From NCBI RefSeq assembly GCF_000242595.2, contig NC_017098.1, positions 1,426,001-1,490,000 of the forward strand: a DNA stretch of 64,000 nucleotides. The letters run 5' to 3'. Positions 34,161 to 43,383 of the stretch are shown piece after piece. This stretch comes from Spirochaeta africana DSM 8902. GTDB lineage: Bacteria > Spirochaetota > Spirochaetia > DSM-27196 > DSM-8902. The stretch's first letter is position 1, and every line of letters starts with the position of its first letter. Both the position numbers and the translations under genes were made by a program. The notes below the pieces were generated by a model, which saw nothing but the letters and a program-made list of their open reading frames with translations, made no database searches and was not told the origin of the DNA.

Positions 34161-35312
34161 ATGCACACCCCCCCTTTCTGTCCCAATCCGGACTGCCGCC
34201 ACCACCATCATCATACCCGAACCCGGGCTGAAAAAGCACGGGTTGGCACCTGGTTCTGGCGCAAGGGTCTACGGCATACTGCCTGCGCCGGCAGCCACCA
34301 GCGCTACCAGTGCATCGCCTGCAAGCGGTTTTTCACCGAGCGCACTTTCTCGATTGACTACCGCGTGCACCGTACCGTGTCCTACCGCGACCTGATCCGC
34401 GACATCTCCAGCCGGGTCAGTCTGGCCGCCACCCACCGCAACCGCGGGATCTCCCCGGCAATCAGGCGCAACCGAGTCGGTCGTCTGGCGCGCAACTGCA
34501 TCGCTCTGCATGCCGAGTGCCGCCCGTATCTCACCACCCCGGAGGATCTGATTGCCGATGGATTTGTGTCGTTCGAGGTGAGTCAGTATTATCCTTGCAA
34601 CCTGCATATCCTGATTGGCAAGGACAGCGAGTATCTCTTTGCTATGGATCACGTTACCATCCGCCGCACCGGCCGGATGAGCCCGCGCCAGAAGATCCGC
34701 CAGGCCGAGGTGGAGGCGGTCTACCGCCCGGCTCCGGACGGGATCATCACCTCGTTTACCCGGATCTTACACAGCATGGCCTGGCTGGTGCTGCAATGGG
34801 AGCCGGAAGACCCCGTACAGCTGATCACCGACAACAAGAAAGAGTACCCCGACGCGATCAGCCGCTGCGAAGTAGCTCATCGGCTTCTCAGTGAACAGAG
34901 CCTTGGCTGGCGGCATATCAGCTCACATCATCATCGCGGGCCTGGCGGGCCGATGTTTGCGATGGACAATTTTGACCGCGAGCTGCGTAAGGACATGGCG
35001 GCCTATGTGCGCGAGACGGTCACCTTCCGGCGCAATGTGCAGAACGCGATGGAGTCGGTGCAGGTGTATCGTATGTATCATAATTTTCTCAAGCCGTATC
35101 GGGTGCGGGGGGAAGCAAGCGCAAAACGCTGGCAGCGGGCCGGGCTGCCAGCCAAGCTGGTGAAGCGCCGGCTGAAAACCCTGTGTGTCCGGCGGGCATT
35201 TCTGAGCCATTATCCGGACATCCCGGAGGAGGATCTGCGGGTCTGGAAACGACATTTGTATACACCGGGACAATTGAAGCAGCAATTACCGTGGCAGTAT
35301 ATAGTTGCGTAG
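34161..35312 (+). CDS. Transposase with N-terminal zinc ribbon
   Basis: 383 residues. The N-terminus has a zinc-ribbon pattern (CPNPDC, then YQCIACKRFF), as in IS1-, ISL3- and IS1595-like transposases, and a His-run (HHHHH) just after it. Further on, an LITDNKKEYPDAI segment supplies a likely catalytic Asp and YRMYHNFLKPYRV resembles the end of a DDE core. The family is not certain. GGAGG precedes the ATG at 34161. It is flanked by 12-bp inverted repeats. Confidence 0.75.
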   Translation: MHTPPFCPNPDCRHHHHHTRTRAEKARVGTWFWRKGLRHTACAGSHQRYQCIACKRFFTERTFSIDYRVHRTVSYRDLIRDISSRVSLAATHRNRGISPAIRRNRVGRLARNCIALHAECRPYLTTPEDLIADGFVSFEVSQYYPCNLHILIGKDSEYLFAMDHVTIRRTGRMSPRQKIRQAEVEAVYRPAPDGIITSFTRILHSMAWLVLQWEPEDPVQLITDNKKEYPDAISRCEVAHRLLSEQSLGWRHISSHHHRGPGGPMFAMDNFDRELRKDMAAYVRETVTFRRNVQNAMESVQVYRMYHNFLKPYRVRGEASAKRWQRAGLPAKLVKRRLKTLCVRRAFLSHYPDIPEEDLRVWKRHLYTPGQLKQQLPWQYIVA

Positions 35313-35319
35313 GGTTCAG

Positions 35320-35331
35320 GGTGTCGTTTTG
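35320..35331 (-). repeat. Right inverted repeat of the second IS
   Basis: Reverse complement of 34061-34072, 7 nt after the transposase stop. Confidence 0.8.
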
Positions 35332-35346
35332 TTATTACTCAGGATA

Positions 35347-36951
35347 TTACCGAGGTTCGGCGAGCCCCCATTTCCGGCGCAGCTCATCAGGGCTGAGAGG
35401 TCGGTACCGGTTGTCTTCGCATGCCATGCCGTATATCTCTTGTAGCAGCTGATCGAGTCCGCTGTGCAGACGGAGGGCCTCGGCCTGCAGCTGCTTGTTC
35501 TCGGGCGAGAAGCCGCTCTGAGGAGCCCTGCCGCTAGTGATCAGGGTTTCCAGCAGCAGCTTGGCGGCAAGAAAGCGCCGGTATTTACTGATGCCGAGGA
35601 TGAGTGGGCGATCGAGCATGCCGATGACCTCCCAAGTGACCTGTTCAGCCTGCGAGTAGCGTCCGGCATCCTTGTCCTGATCGCTGAGTCTGACTGGCAG
35701 CTTTGATATTATTTCATCAAGATGCTCGACCAGATAGTCCAGTCGCAGCAGTCCGGTGGCAGCGTTGAACAGTATTGGTGTTCCCCTGGACTCGGCCTCC
35801 TGGAGATCCTGTTCCGAAACAGCCGGCCCGATGTCACCGCAGGTAAGCCTGCCGTCAGCCTCGCGCACCAGAACCCCGCCTTTGACATCAACCGGTGTCT
35901 TGAACGCGAATTCGAAAGCAGCTGGGCGGTCGCTTAAGGCAAAATAGGCCAGCGAAGCCGGCTCGACAGTAAATCCTAGGTTGTCGACGTTGCCGATATA
36001 GGCAAATCGCTTGCCATTTGCGAACAGGGTGCGATAGATGTCGGCCAATACCTGGAAGTTCTGGCCGTGTCCTCCCGGAAGTGCCACCGGGGTATTCGGG
36101 GTGCCATACGCCTGGTCAAAAATCCGGCGCGGCGTGCCCTCGGATGAGTGGGTAAAAGCGGCCAGCAGCGGCTGCACCGCATCCTCGACCCGGGTGATGT
36201 CGATGCCAGTGGCAGCGATAAGGTCCTGCAGCAGCGGAGACTCCCGAAACCCATCGTAGGCCTGCAACAGATCGTCGTGGGTGAATACACTGCTCATCTG
36301 GAACATGGGCGCTGCAGCCTGCTTTGCGCTGGCAGCGTCTGGTATGTCGGAAAATCGCAGCTGATACTCATAGGCCGTCAGCAACAGACTGCGCATCTTG
36401 AGCTCAAGGAAGCTTGGCCCCGGTGTGCCGTCGGGGTGGATAAACGCCGGGGCCAATCCCTTGGGGCGATCTGTCGCCAGCTGTGCGGCTGTCTCGAACT
36501 CGGCTTTTACGGCCGCAAACACCCCGCTGTCCAGACCTCGATTCTTTTTGGTGTCGCAATAGCTGGTAGCCGAGCCGCCATTCAGTACCCCGTAGGCTAC
36601 CAGGGGTGACAGGGCGATCCCCAGGGCACGCAGTGCCGCGGTATTCAGTTGAATCTCGGCAGAACGGGGAGCAGCACTGATCCGGGATATCTGCTCGAGC
36701 TCGGCGACGCTGACAGGAAGCTGCCAGTCCTCCAGCAGCTGCGTCAGGCGCTGACGCGATACTGTCAGGGTCAGATCGCCGGTAGCATCAATCACGTCCT
36801 GACCATCGATATCGGGCAGGCTATCCATACGCACCGGTTCCAGATGATCAAAATCGCCATTGTTAAGCCGCTGCAGCAGCGACAGGGTCATGGCGACATC
36901 TACCCCGCGAGACTCCAGTTCCTGTCGCAATTCTTCGCTTACCTCAGACAT
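35347..36951 (-). CDS. UTP--glucose-1-phosphate uridylyltransferase (UDPGP family)
   Basis: 534 residues of the eukaryote-like UDPGP family, which makes UDP-sugars from UTP and sugar 1-phosphate. Clear landmarks are PGGHGQNFQVL, RFAYIGNVDNLG and VDVKGGVLV. The N-terminal nucleotide-binding loop reads LNGGSATSYCDTKKN, where most relatives have GGxGTxxG and KxxxP. Substrate may therefore differ (glucose, GlcNAc or GalNAc 1-phosphate). AAGGAG lies before the ATG, and the gene follows glucokinase by 3 bp; the two could convert glucose to UDP-glucose together with a phosphoglucomutase encoded elsewhere. Confidence 0.8.
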   Translation of the reverse strand: MSEVSEELRQELESRGVDVAMTLSLLQRLNNGDFDHLEPVRMDSLPDIDGQDVIDATGDLTLTVSRQRLTQLLEDWQLPVSVAELEQISRISAAPRSAEIQLNTAALRALGIALSPLVAYGVLNGGSATSYCDTKKNRGLDSGVFAAVKAEFETAAQLATDRPKGLAPAFIHPDGTPGPSFLELKMRSLLLTAYEYQLRFSDIPDAASAKQAAAPMFQMSSVFTHDDLLQAYDGFRESPLLQDLIAATGIDITRVEDAVQPLLAAFTHSSEGTPRRIFDQAYGTPNTPVALPGGHGQNFQVLADIYRTLFANGKRFAYIGNVDNLGFTVEPASLAYFALSDRPAAFEFAFKTPVDVKGGVLVREADGRLTCGDIGPAVSEQDLQEAESRGTPILFNAATGLLRLDYLVEHLDEIISKLPVRLSDQDKDAGRYSQAEQVTWEVIGMLDRPLILGISKYRRFLAAKLLLETLITSGRAPQSGFSPENKQLQAEALRLHSGLDQLLQEIYGMACEDNRYRPLSPDELRRKWGLAEPR

Positions 36952-36954
36952 CGG

Positions 36955-38001
36955 TTACTCCTTTAGCATGCGGGCGGCGTTGGCCGCACCGTACAGGGAG
37001 ACATCGTAGTTACGAATGATATATACCGGTATCCGCTCGATTACCGTGCGGATATTCGGGTTATAGTTCTCGAGGAATGTACGCATAAACAGATCGTCCT
37101 CGAGGAAAAACTGCTGGTTCTTGGCGGCGATTCCGCCAGCCAGGAACAGACCGGCCGAGGGAATGTAGTTTAGCGCAGCGTTAGAGGCAAAATTGGCGTA
37201 CATCTGAACGAAGTAGCGCATAACCTGCTGGAGAAGCGGGTGGCCGTCTGCTGCGCCGCGGCTGATCAGTGGCGGGCGCTCGGTAACCGCAGCGTCGTCT
37301 ATCCTGGCAAGCTGATCATCGACCGGTCCGTCCAGTTTTGACCGAAAGAAGCGATACAGGTTGGATATCCCCATTCCGGAGATCGACAGCTCCGCACCGG
37401 GGCGCTGTCCATTCAGTTCAGCACGCAAGAACCGGTAAAAATCACTCATGGTGTCGTCGACCGGTGCCAGATCGACATGCCCAGCCTCGGTAGGGAAGGC
37501 CCGTACATGATCGCCGTTCCGGATCAGAAAACCGACGCCCAGACCAGTGCCGGCTCCCGCTGCCGCCATGACATCGCCATGAGGCTCCGGTATGCTGCCG
37601 TCGGGGTGCTGCAGAACAGTAACCTCTTCCGGATTGTCGAGCTGCAGCAGCGGCAGTCCGTAACATACCGCCGAGAAATCATTGATGACAAAGGCCGGTG
37701 CGCCGAACAGTTCGCTGATCACCGCGCCGTCGACCGACCAGGGCACATTGGTCAGTTTGCAGCGGTTGTCGCGTACCGGACCAGCGGCACTGAAACAGCA
37801 GGCGGTCAGCTTGAGGTCGGGATGATCGCGCCGAAAGCCTTCGAGCGAATCGCTGATGGCCTCTTCGATACCCGAAAGCTGCTGGGAGGAGTAGCGCTGC
37901 TTGCGCACAATCCGAAACGAGTTGCCCTCCGGAGCCATCAGGGCAATGGTTGTGTTGGTTCCGCCGACATCTCCGGCTACAATAACGGTTTCTGCGTTCA
38001 T
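36955..38001 (-). CDS. glk: Glucokinase
   Basis: 348 residues of the bacterial Glk family, phosphorylating glucose with ATP. GDVGGTNTTIALM is the phosphate-binding start. LTNVPWSVDG, NDFSAVCYGLP (substrate Asp) and AGAGTGLGVG follow, and GGIAAKN is near the end. The ATG at 38001 gives the standard N-terminus. Upstream, TATGAA lies 9 nt before the ATG with TTGTCG 18 bp further. It leads the operon with the UDPGP gene. Confidence 0.93.
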   Translation of the reverse strand: MNAETVIVAGDVGGTNTTIALMAPEGNSFRIVRKQRYSSQQLSGIEEAISDSLEGFRRDHPDLKLTACCFSAAGPVRDNRCKLTNVPWSVDGAVISELFGAPAFVINDFSAVCYGLPLLQLDNPEEVTVLQHPDGSIPEPHGDVMAAAGAGTGLGVGFLIRNGDHVRAFPTEAGHVDLAPVDDTMSDFYRFLRAELNGQRPGAELSISGMGISNLYRFFRSKLDGPVDDQLARIDDAAVTERPPLISRGAADGHPLLQQVMRYFVQMYANFASNAALNYIPSAGLFLAGGIAAKNQQFFLEDDLFMRTFLENYNPNIRTVIERIPVYIIRNYDVSLYGAANAARMLKE

Positions 38002-38069
38002 ATTGCTATATTCATAGCATTCTTGCGTCGGTTCCGACAATGGGTTAGGCTACATACTTGGAGGTTCTG

Positions 38070-39011
38070 ATGGAACAGAATGCCATGAAGTATCGGCTGG
38101 TAACACGCAGTGACTTTGACGGTCTGGTCTGCGGAATGCTGCTGAAAGAGCTTGAACTCATCGACGATATCACGTTTGTACATCCGAAAGACATGCAGGA
38201 TGGATTGATCGCTATCGACGGGCATGATATAACCACCAACCTGCCGTACGTTGACGGGGTTCATCTGGCGTTCGATCATCACTACAGTGAAACTATTCGT
38301 GTCGGACGCAAGGACAATCACATAATCGATCCGGATGCCAAATCTGCCGCCCGTGTGGTGTATAACTACTATGGGGGCGCCGAACGGTTCCCCAATATCG
38401 CCCCGGACATGCTCGAGGCCGTTGACAAGAGTGACGCCGCCGAGTTCACCCTCGACGAGGTGCTGAATCCTTCCAACTGGGAGATGCTCAATTTTATCAT
38501 GGATGCTCGTACCGGGCTGGGCAGATTTCGCACCTTCCGGATCAGCAACTATCAGCTTATGATGGAGCTGATCGACTTTTGTCGGAATCACACTATCGAC
38601 GAAATTCTCGAGATCCCGGATGTCAAGGAACGGGTCGAGTTGTATCTCTCTCACAAGGAACGGTTTCATGCGCAGCTCAAGGACAACAGTCGCATGCATG
38701 GCAGGGTACTGGTAGTCGATCTGCGCGGAGAGGACACCATCTTCGCGGGTAACCGGTTTGTCAAATACGCCCTGTTCCCGGAATCCGGGGTTTCTATCCA
38801 GGTGATGTGGGGGTTTAAAAAACAGAATACCGTCTTTACAGTCGGGAAATCCATCTTCAACGATTATTGTTCTATCAATATCGGTGAGTTGATGCTTTCG
38901 TACAACGGCGGCGGCCATGCCAATGCCGGTACCTGTCAGGTAGAGAACGAACGTGGTGACCAGGTCCTGCAGGAGCTGATCACCGCAATACAACAGCATT
39001 GCGAGGGATAA
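38070..39011 (+). CDS. DHH-family phosphoesterase
   Basis: 313 residues. The DHH domain has RSDFDGLVCG (first metal Asp) and LAFDHHYSE (the DHH motif). The C-terminal DHHA1 domain ends in SYNGGGHANAGTC (GGGHxxAxG). Members include oligoribonucleases (NrnA), exopolyphosphatases and pAp phosphatases; which one is unclear. GGAGG at 38060-38064 sets the start at 38070. It is the first gene of a run with sufE (2-nt gap) and sppA. Confidence 0.88.
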   Translation: MEQNAMKYRLVTRSDFDGLVCGMLLKELELIDDITFVHPKDMQDGLIAIDGHDITTNLPYVDGVHLAFDHHYSETIRVGRKDNHIIDPDAKSAARVVYNYYGGAERFPNIAPDMLEAVDKSDAAEFTLDEVLNPSNWEMLNFIMDARTGLGRFRTFRISNYQLMMELIDFCRNHTIDEILEIPDVKERVELYLSHKERFHAQLKDNSRMHGRVLVVDLRGEDTIFAGNRFVKYALFPESGVSIQVMWGFKKQNTVFTVGKSIFNDYCSINIGELMLSYNGGGHANAGTCQVENERGDQVLQELITAIQQHCEG

Positions 39012-39013
39012 CC

Positions 39014-39463
39014 ATGAACAACAGGAAGGATGTGAACCAGGTGCAGCAGTTCTTTGCCGAGGTCGAGGAAGAGCTGGTAAGCTTGCAGAGCATAGATTCA
39101 TTCGAGATGCTGCGGGAGATCATCGGATACAGCAAGCATCTGCCGGAGTTCCCCCAGGATCTGATGACAGAGGAGAATCGCGTGCATGGCTGCCAGTCGA
39201 CGGTATTTATTTCCGCGCAGCCAGAAGGAGAGCATGTCAGCTTTCTGGCTTTTTCTGATGCTCAGGTTCTGCGCGGCTATCTCGGTATTTTGCTGCAGGG
39301 ACTGAACGGTCTACCGGCGAGGGAGTTTCTCCAGCATGCCAAGGGTATTGTTGAGGGATTTGCCAAACGTACGAACATTGCTGCCAGTGTCACTCCCACC
39401 AGGGCAAATGCATTCGGCAATATTTTCGAGCTTATGGAAAAACAGGTGCGCGAGCTCGCGTAA
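39014..39463 (+). CDS. sufE: SufE family sulfur acceptor
   Basis: 149 residues. It takes sulfur from the cysteine desulfurase SufS for Fe-S cluster assembly. The acceptor Cys60 sits in the RVHGCQSTVF motif, followed by GYLGILLQGLNG and ANAFGNIFELM. Two nucleotides separate it from the DHH gene. No sufS or sufBCD is in the window, so its partner is elsewhere; CsdE-type function is also possible. Confidence 0.92.
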   Translation: MNNRKDVNQVQQFFAEVEEELVSLQSIDSFEMLREIIGYSKHLPEFPQDLMTEENRVHGCQSTVFISAQPEGEHVSFLAFSDAQVLRGYLGILLQGLNGLPAREFLQHAKGIVEGFAKRTNIAASVTPTRANAFGNIFELMEKQVRELA

Positions 39464-39482
39464 TCACCACCAGGAAGGTATC

Positions 39483-41915
39483 ATGAAAAAATCGATCACA
39501 AACTCTCTGCTGCTGCTGGCAGCTTTCAGCGTTATGGCGGCGTTTCCTGCGACGGCTCAGGAGTATCTGTTTCCCCAGGTTGCCGATCCCGAGGCGATTT
39601 TTGGCCCCGCCATGAACCCGGCAGCCCTGGGCTTTTCTCCAGGGGTTACCCTGGGACTGCAAACCGATGTGCCAGCCGGACAGGAGATCCGTTACAACCC
39701 GCTGCTGGTTTCGCGTGACTGGCGTGCTTCCCTCCAGCTGGGAAGCAGCGGCTTCGCCTATTCATCACGTGATCAACAGGAATTTTTTACCTTTGGCAGC
39801 GGTTTTGAAGTCCTGCCCGGGTTTGGCCTCGGGATCTCCAGTCATCTCCCTGCCGGAGACTGGCGCAGCGGGGAGTTCCGTGCCGGACTGCTGTGGCGGC
39901 CCGCATCAGCTGCATCGGTCGGGCTGGTGTATCGCGCCGATGCAGGCGACACATGGCAGCTGCATCCCGGGATCGCACTGCGCCCGATTGCGATGCTTGC
40001 GCCGGAACACGGACACCGCCTGACCCTGACCGCCGATGCCTCGTACGATACCGATGGAGCCGCCGGCGAGTATGCCGGACTGCAAGGGCTCGGTGCGCGG
40101 GTGGAGCTGCTGCCGGGACTGCAGGTGTACGGGAACTACGAACTCGACGGCAACTGGAATGTAGGACTGGAGACTGCTGTCGGATACGGCCGGGGCGGTC
40201 TCCGCTTTGCCTATCGCGAGGGCGCCGAGCTGCAGACTGTTACCAGCCGTTTCGCCGTGGAGTCTGCTCCACATGCGCCGGTGCCGTCTGTTCCGCAAAG
40301 CCGGATTATCGAGTATCAGGGACTGCAGCTTATCGGGGAAACAACCGGACTGCAACGGTTCGGTCAGTTCAGTTTCAGTGACGGCCGGATGCCGATCATT
40401 GAGTTTATCGAGGAGATCGAGCGACTGGGGCAGGACCCGGCGGTTGCCGGCATTCTTTTTACCAATCCGGTGTTCGATGCCGATCTGTCCCACGCCCTGG
40501 AGATAGCGGCTGCGCTGCAGCGTTTCCGAGAGACCGGACGAACGGTGGTGTTCTCTTTTGAACAGATCAACAGTGTAAGCTACATGATTGCGGCAGCCGG
40601 CGGGGATGAAATCTACCTGCGCCCTGCCGGAAGCATTATGGTGCGGGGCTTCGGGGCATCACAGCTGTTCTTTGGCGATTTGCTGGACCGATTCGGCATT
40701 CAGGCGGTGGGCTTTGAGACCCACCCGGCGAAATCTGCCAATCACCAAATCACAGAATCAGGTCTGACCGATGAATCACGGGAAAACCTCGAGTTCTTTC
40801 TCGGGGATGCATTTACCAGCTATCTGGAAATAATTGCCCAGGGACGCGGCGAACGACTGGCCGCTGATCCGGCTGATCTGTGGGATCAGGCCCCGTTCCT
40901 GGTTGCCTCGGCTGCAGCCGAGGCAGGTTTGATCGACGGTATCCTGTACCATGACCAGGTGATTGATCTGCTGGACGAACGCTATCCTGACAACTCGCGC
41001 GAGTCGGTTGACCGGACCCGCTATCGTGATCCTGCCTGGCGGACTCCACGTCGATCCCGGGTGGCGGTTCTCTATGCAGTGGGGCCAATCCTTCCGGGTG
41101 AGGGGATGCAGGGGATCACCATTGGCAGCGATACCCTGGCTCGACAGATACGGGATGCACGCCGGGACGATAGCGTAGAGGCCATCCTGCTGCGGGTCAA
41201 CAGTGGCGGCGGGTCTGCGCTGGCCTCTGACATTATCGCCCGGGAGGTATATCTTACCACCCGTGGTGACAACCCGAAGCCGCTGGTGGTATCCATGGGA
41301 GGGGTTGCAGCCAGTGGCGGCTACTATATCTCGGCCTATGCGGACCATATCTTTGCCTATCCGCTCACCCTGACCGGATCCATCGGGGTTACCGGCGCCA
41401 GTCTGCACTTTGAAAGCCTGCTGGAAGAATGGGACATCGGTGTCGATGGGGTAGCCGTAAGCGGCTCAAGCTTTTTTGCCGATCCCTGGCGTGCCCTTGA
41501 TGAACAGGATGCTGAAAAACTGCAGGATTTTTCTCAGGCTATCTACCGGCAGTTTCTTGATGTAGTTGCAGAAGGCCGCGGCATGGAGCTGGAGGATGTC
41601 GATGCTGCCGCCCAGGGTCGTGTCTGGACCGGAGCGCAGGCTCTGCAGCTGGGGCTTGTTGACGAGATTGGCGGATTCCTGGATGCACTGGACAAGGTCG
41701 TGCAACTGGCCGGAATTACCGGGCCAGTCGAGCTGTTTACCCCGGCCGGGGGCGGACTGCTGCAGCTGCAGGGACCGGCGGCCGAAGTCGCACGGGCAGT
41801 TCAACCGGAGTCACGGCTGCCGGAGCTGGAAGAACTGATCGACGAGATGCGCCTGCTGCAGCAGCTTTCTGCAGAGGGTGGGCTGTATCTTATGCCTTAC
41901 TCACTGCGATACTGA
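39483..41915 (+). CDS. SppA-type signal peptide peptidase fused to an N-terminal beta-rich domain
   Basis: 810 residues. A signal peptide (1-25, ATAQEY) leads into a beta-rich region (about 25-265) resembling PorV/outer-membrane barrel repeats (PAALGFSPGVTLGLQT). Two S49 domains follow: about 273-470, with the likely general base K417 (HPAKSANHQ), and about 524-740, with nucleophile S611 (GGVAASGGYY). Their spacing of 194 residues matches the Lys/Ser pair of the 67-kDa SppA type. S49 proteases clear leftover signal peptides or process envelope proteins. AGGAAGG precedes the ATG. Its end overlaps sbcB convergently. Confidence 0.85.
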   Translation: MKKSITNSLLLLAAFSVMAAFPATAQEYLFPQVADPEAIFGPAMNPAALGFSPGVTLGLQTDVPAGQEIRYNPLLVSRDWRASLQLGSSGFAYSSRDQQEFFTFGSGFEVLPGFGLGISSHLPAGDWRSGEFRAGLLWRPASAASVGLVYRADAGDTWQLHPGIALRPIAMLAPEHGHRLTLTADASYDTDGAAGEYAGLQGLGARVELLPGLQVYGNYELDGNWNVGLETAVGYGRGGLRFAYREGAELQTVTSRFAVESAPHAPVPSVPQSRIIEYQGLQLIGETTGLQRFGQFSFSDGRMPIIEFIEEIERLGQDPAVAGILFTNPVFDADLSHALEIAAALQRFRETGRTVVFSFEQINSVSYMIAAAGGDEIYLRPAGSIMVRGFGASQLFFGDLLDRFGIQAVGFETHPAKSANHQITESGLTDESRENLEFFLGDAFTSYLEIIAQGRGERLAADPADLWDQAPFLVASAAAEAGLIDGILYHDQVIDLLDERYPDNSRESVDRTRYRDPAWRTPRRSRVAVLYAVGPILPGEGMQGITIGSDTLARQIRDARRDDSVEAILLRVNSGGGSALASDIIAREVYLTTRGDNPKPLVVSMGGVAASGGYYISAYADHIFAYPLTLTGSIGVTGASLHFESLLEEWDIGVDGVAVSGSSFFADPWRALDEQDAEKLQDFSQAIYRQFLDVVAEGRGMELEDVDAAAQGRVWTGAQALQLGLVDEIGGFLDALDKVVQLAGITGPVELFTPAGGGLLQLQGPAAEVARAVQPESRLPELEELIDEMRLLQQLSAEGGLYLMPYSLRY

Positions 41916-43366
41916 AATACACTGCGATCCAGCAGTGCACCGTAGTCACGCAATGACTTCAGTACTACCGTGCCCCGGGCGTCCAGCCCGGGGCTTTCCC
42001 ACAGCTGCTTGATACGCTTTTCATAGGTTTCCCGGGTCAGTCCACTGGTGACCGGCGGCTGCAGCAGTCGCTTGGCACAAAAAGCCCGGTAGCGATCCCG
42101 TTCGGCCTGATCAAGTGCCTCCCAGGCGTTGCGCCAGACATACCGGCGAAACAGCACCGGTATCCGCTGGTCATGGCTTTTGGGTTCAATGGACAGCAGC
42201 TGGCCGGGTTCTGCATGGCGAATGGCTTCGAAGAGCTTTTTATCCTCATCGGCAAAAAAACCGCCAAACGGCCCGCCGCCGTAAATCATCAACTCGGGAT
42301 CCTCGGGTGTTTCCCGGGCAGGCCGCTCACCATATACCTTCTGGAATTTCTGGATCAGCAGGGTGTTGCGATACAGCATGCGGGCTCTTTCGGTGCAGAG
42401 TTCGATGTCGATATCCAGTCGGCGGGAGCTTTCCGGATCCAGCGCCGCGACCGGGGTAAGCACCGGGCTGCGGTTTTCATGGATCTCGGTAACATGAATT
42501 CGCTGCTCGGGAGCGAGAATCTCGCTGCTAGTGAATATGCGACGGCGAACCTCCTCTGTCGGGAGTTCGATGATCGGGGTGGGGTCATAGCGAAGATCAG
42601 CGGCAATAACAGCTTTAGGATTCTCCGGGTTTACCCCGACCGGGGCAACCGCGGTGGTGCAGCCAGCCTGCCGGGTATGGATGCCGTCGGTGTGCAGTAC
42701 TGGCCGACGCACCCCGATGTCCAGCAGTGAACGCACCTTGTCGCGGCTGCGATGATCCCAGGCAAACTGGTACAGTCTCGGGTTGGTTGATCGTACCAGC
42801 TGGGCCATCGCGATGGTTGCATACACATCTGCCAGGGCATCATGGGCACCGCGATGCTCGATGCCGTTGGCTGCCGTCAGGTGATCCAGCTTGAATAACG
42901 GTCTGCCGTCCTCGGCGGTTGGCCAGGTTATCCCGTCCGGCCGCAGGTCATGGGCAAGGCGGACTACATTTATCAGGTCCCAGCGGGAGTTGCCGTTGGC
43001 ATAATGCCAGGCATACGGGTCGATAAAGTTGCGATAGAACAGGTTCCGGATGAACTCATCATCGAATTTAATGTTGTTGTAACCCACTATGCAGGTGCCG
43101 GGTCTGGACAGCTCCTGATGTACCCGATTGGCAAAGTCGCGTTCCCGCAGCCCGCTGCGTTGCACGGTTTCCGGTGTGATACCGGTTATGATGCAGGCCT
43201 GTGGATCCGGGAGATAATCGGGAGTCAGGCGACAGTACAGCACCAGCGGATCCTCGACCGGGTTCAGATTATAGTCGGTTCGCAGCGCGGCGAATTGCGC
43301 AATACGGTCATATTTCGGGTTGCGTCCAAAGGTTTCCAGGTCGTACCAGAGCATAGTGTTTGGCAT
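41897..43366 (-). CDS. sbcB: Exodeoxyribonuclease I
   Basis: 489 residues. It degrades single-stranded DNA 3' to 5'. The DEDDh exonuclease residues are in WYDLETFG, NIKFDDEF and HRGAHDALADV. The SH3-like and helical C-terminal domain contains VPVLFRRY and RYRAF. Length fits the E. coli family. It starts 17 bp after the GH32 gene ends, on the same strand. Confidence 0.95.
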   Translation of the reverse strand: MPNTMLWYDLETFGRNPKYDRIAQFAALRTDYNLNPVEDPLVLYCRLTPDYLPDPQACIITGITPETVQRSGLRERDFANRVHQELSRPGTCIVGYNNIKFDDEFIRNLFYRNFIDPYAWHYANGNSRWDLINVVRLAHDLRPDGITWPTAEDGRPLFKLDHLTAANGIEHRGAHDALADVYATIAMAQLVRSTNPRLYQFAWDHRSRDKVRSLLDIGVRRPVLHTDGIHTRQAGCTTAVAPVGVNPENPKAVIAADLRYDPTPIIELPTEEVRRRIFTSSEILAPEQRIHVTEIHENRSPVLTPVAALDPESSRRLDIDIELCTERARMLYRNTLLIQKFQKVYGERPARETPEDPELMIYGGGPFGGFFADEDKKLFEAIRHAEPGQLLSIEPKSHDQRIPVLFRRYVWRNAWEALDQAERDRYRAFCAKRLLQPPVTSGLTRETYEKRIKQLWESPGLDARGTVVLKSLRDYGALLDRSVFQYRSE

Positions 43367-43383
43367 GGGCGAAGCTTACTACA

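Larger units (their letters stand above)
34061..35331 (+). mobile_element. Insertion sequence of unassigned family
   Basis: The element is 1271 bp between perfect 12-bp inverted repeats (CAAAACGACACC at 34061-34072, its complement at 35320-35331). It contains one transposase gene. I find no direct repeat in the flanking bases, so either it makes none, the ends lie slightly further out, or flanks have changed. It sits between dcd and the UDP-glucose pyrophosphorylase gene without breaking either. Confidence 0.75.
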
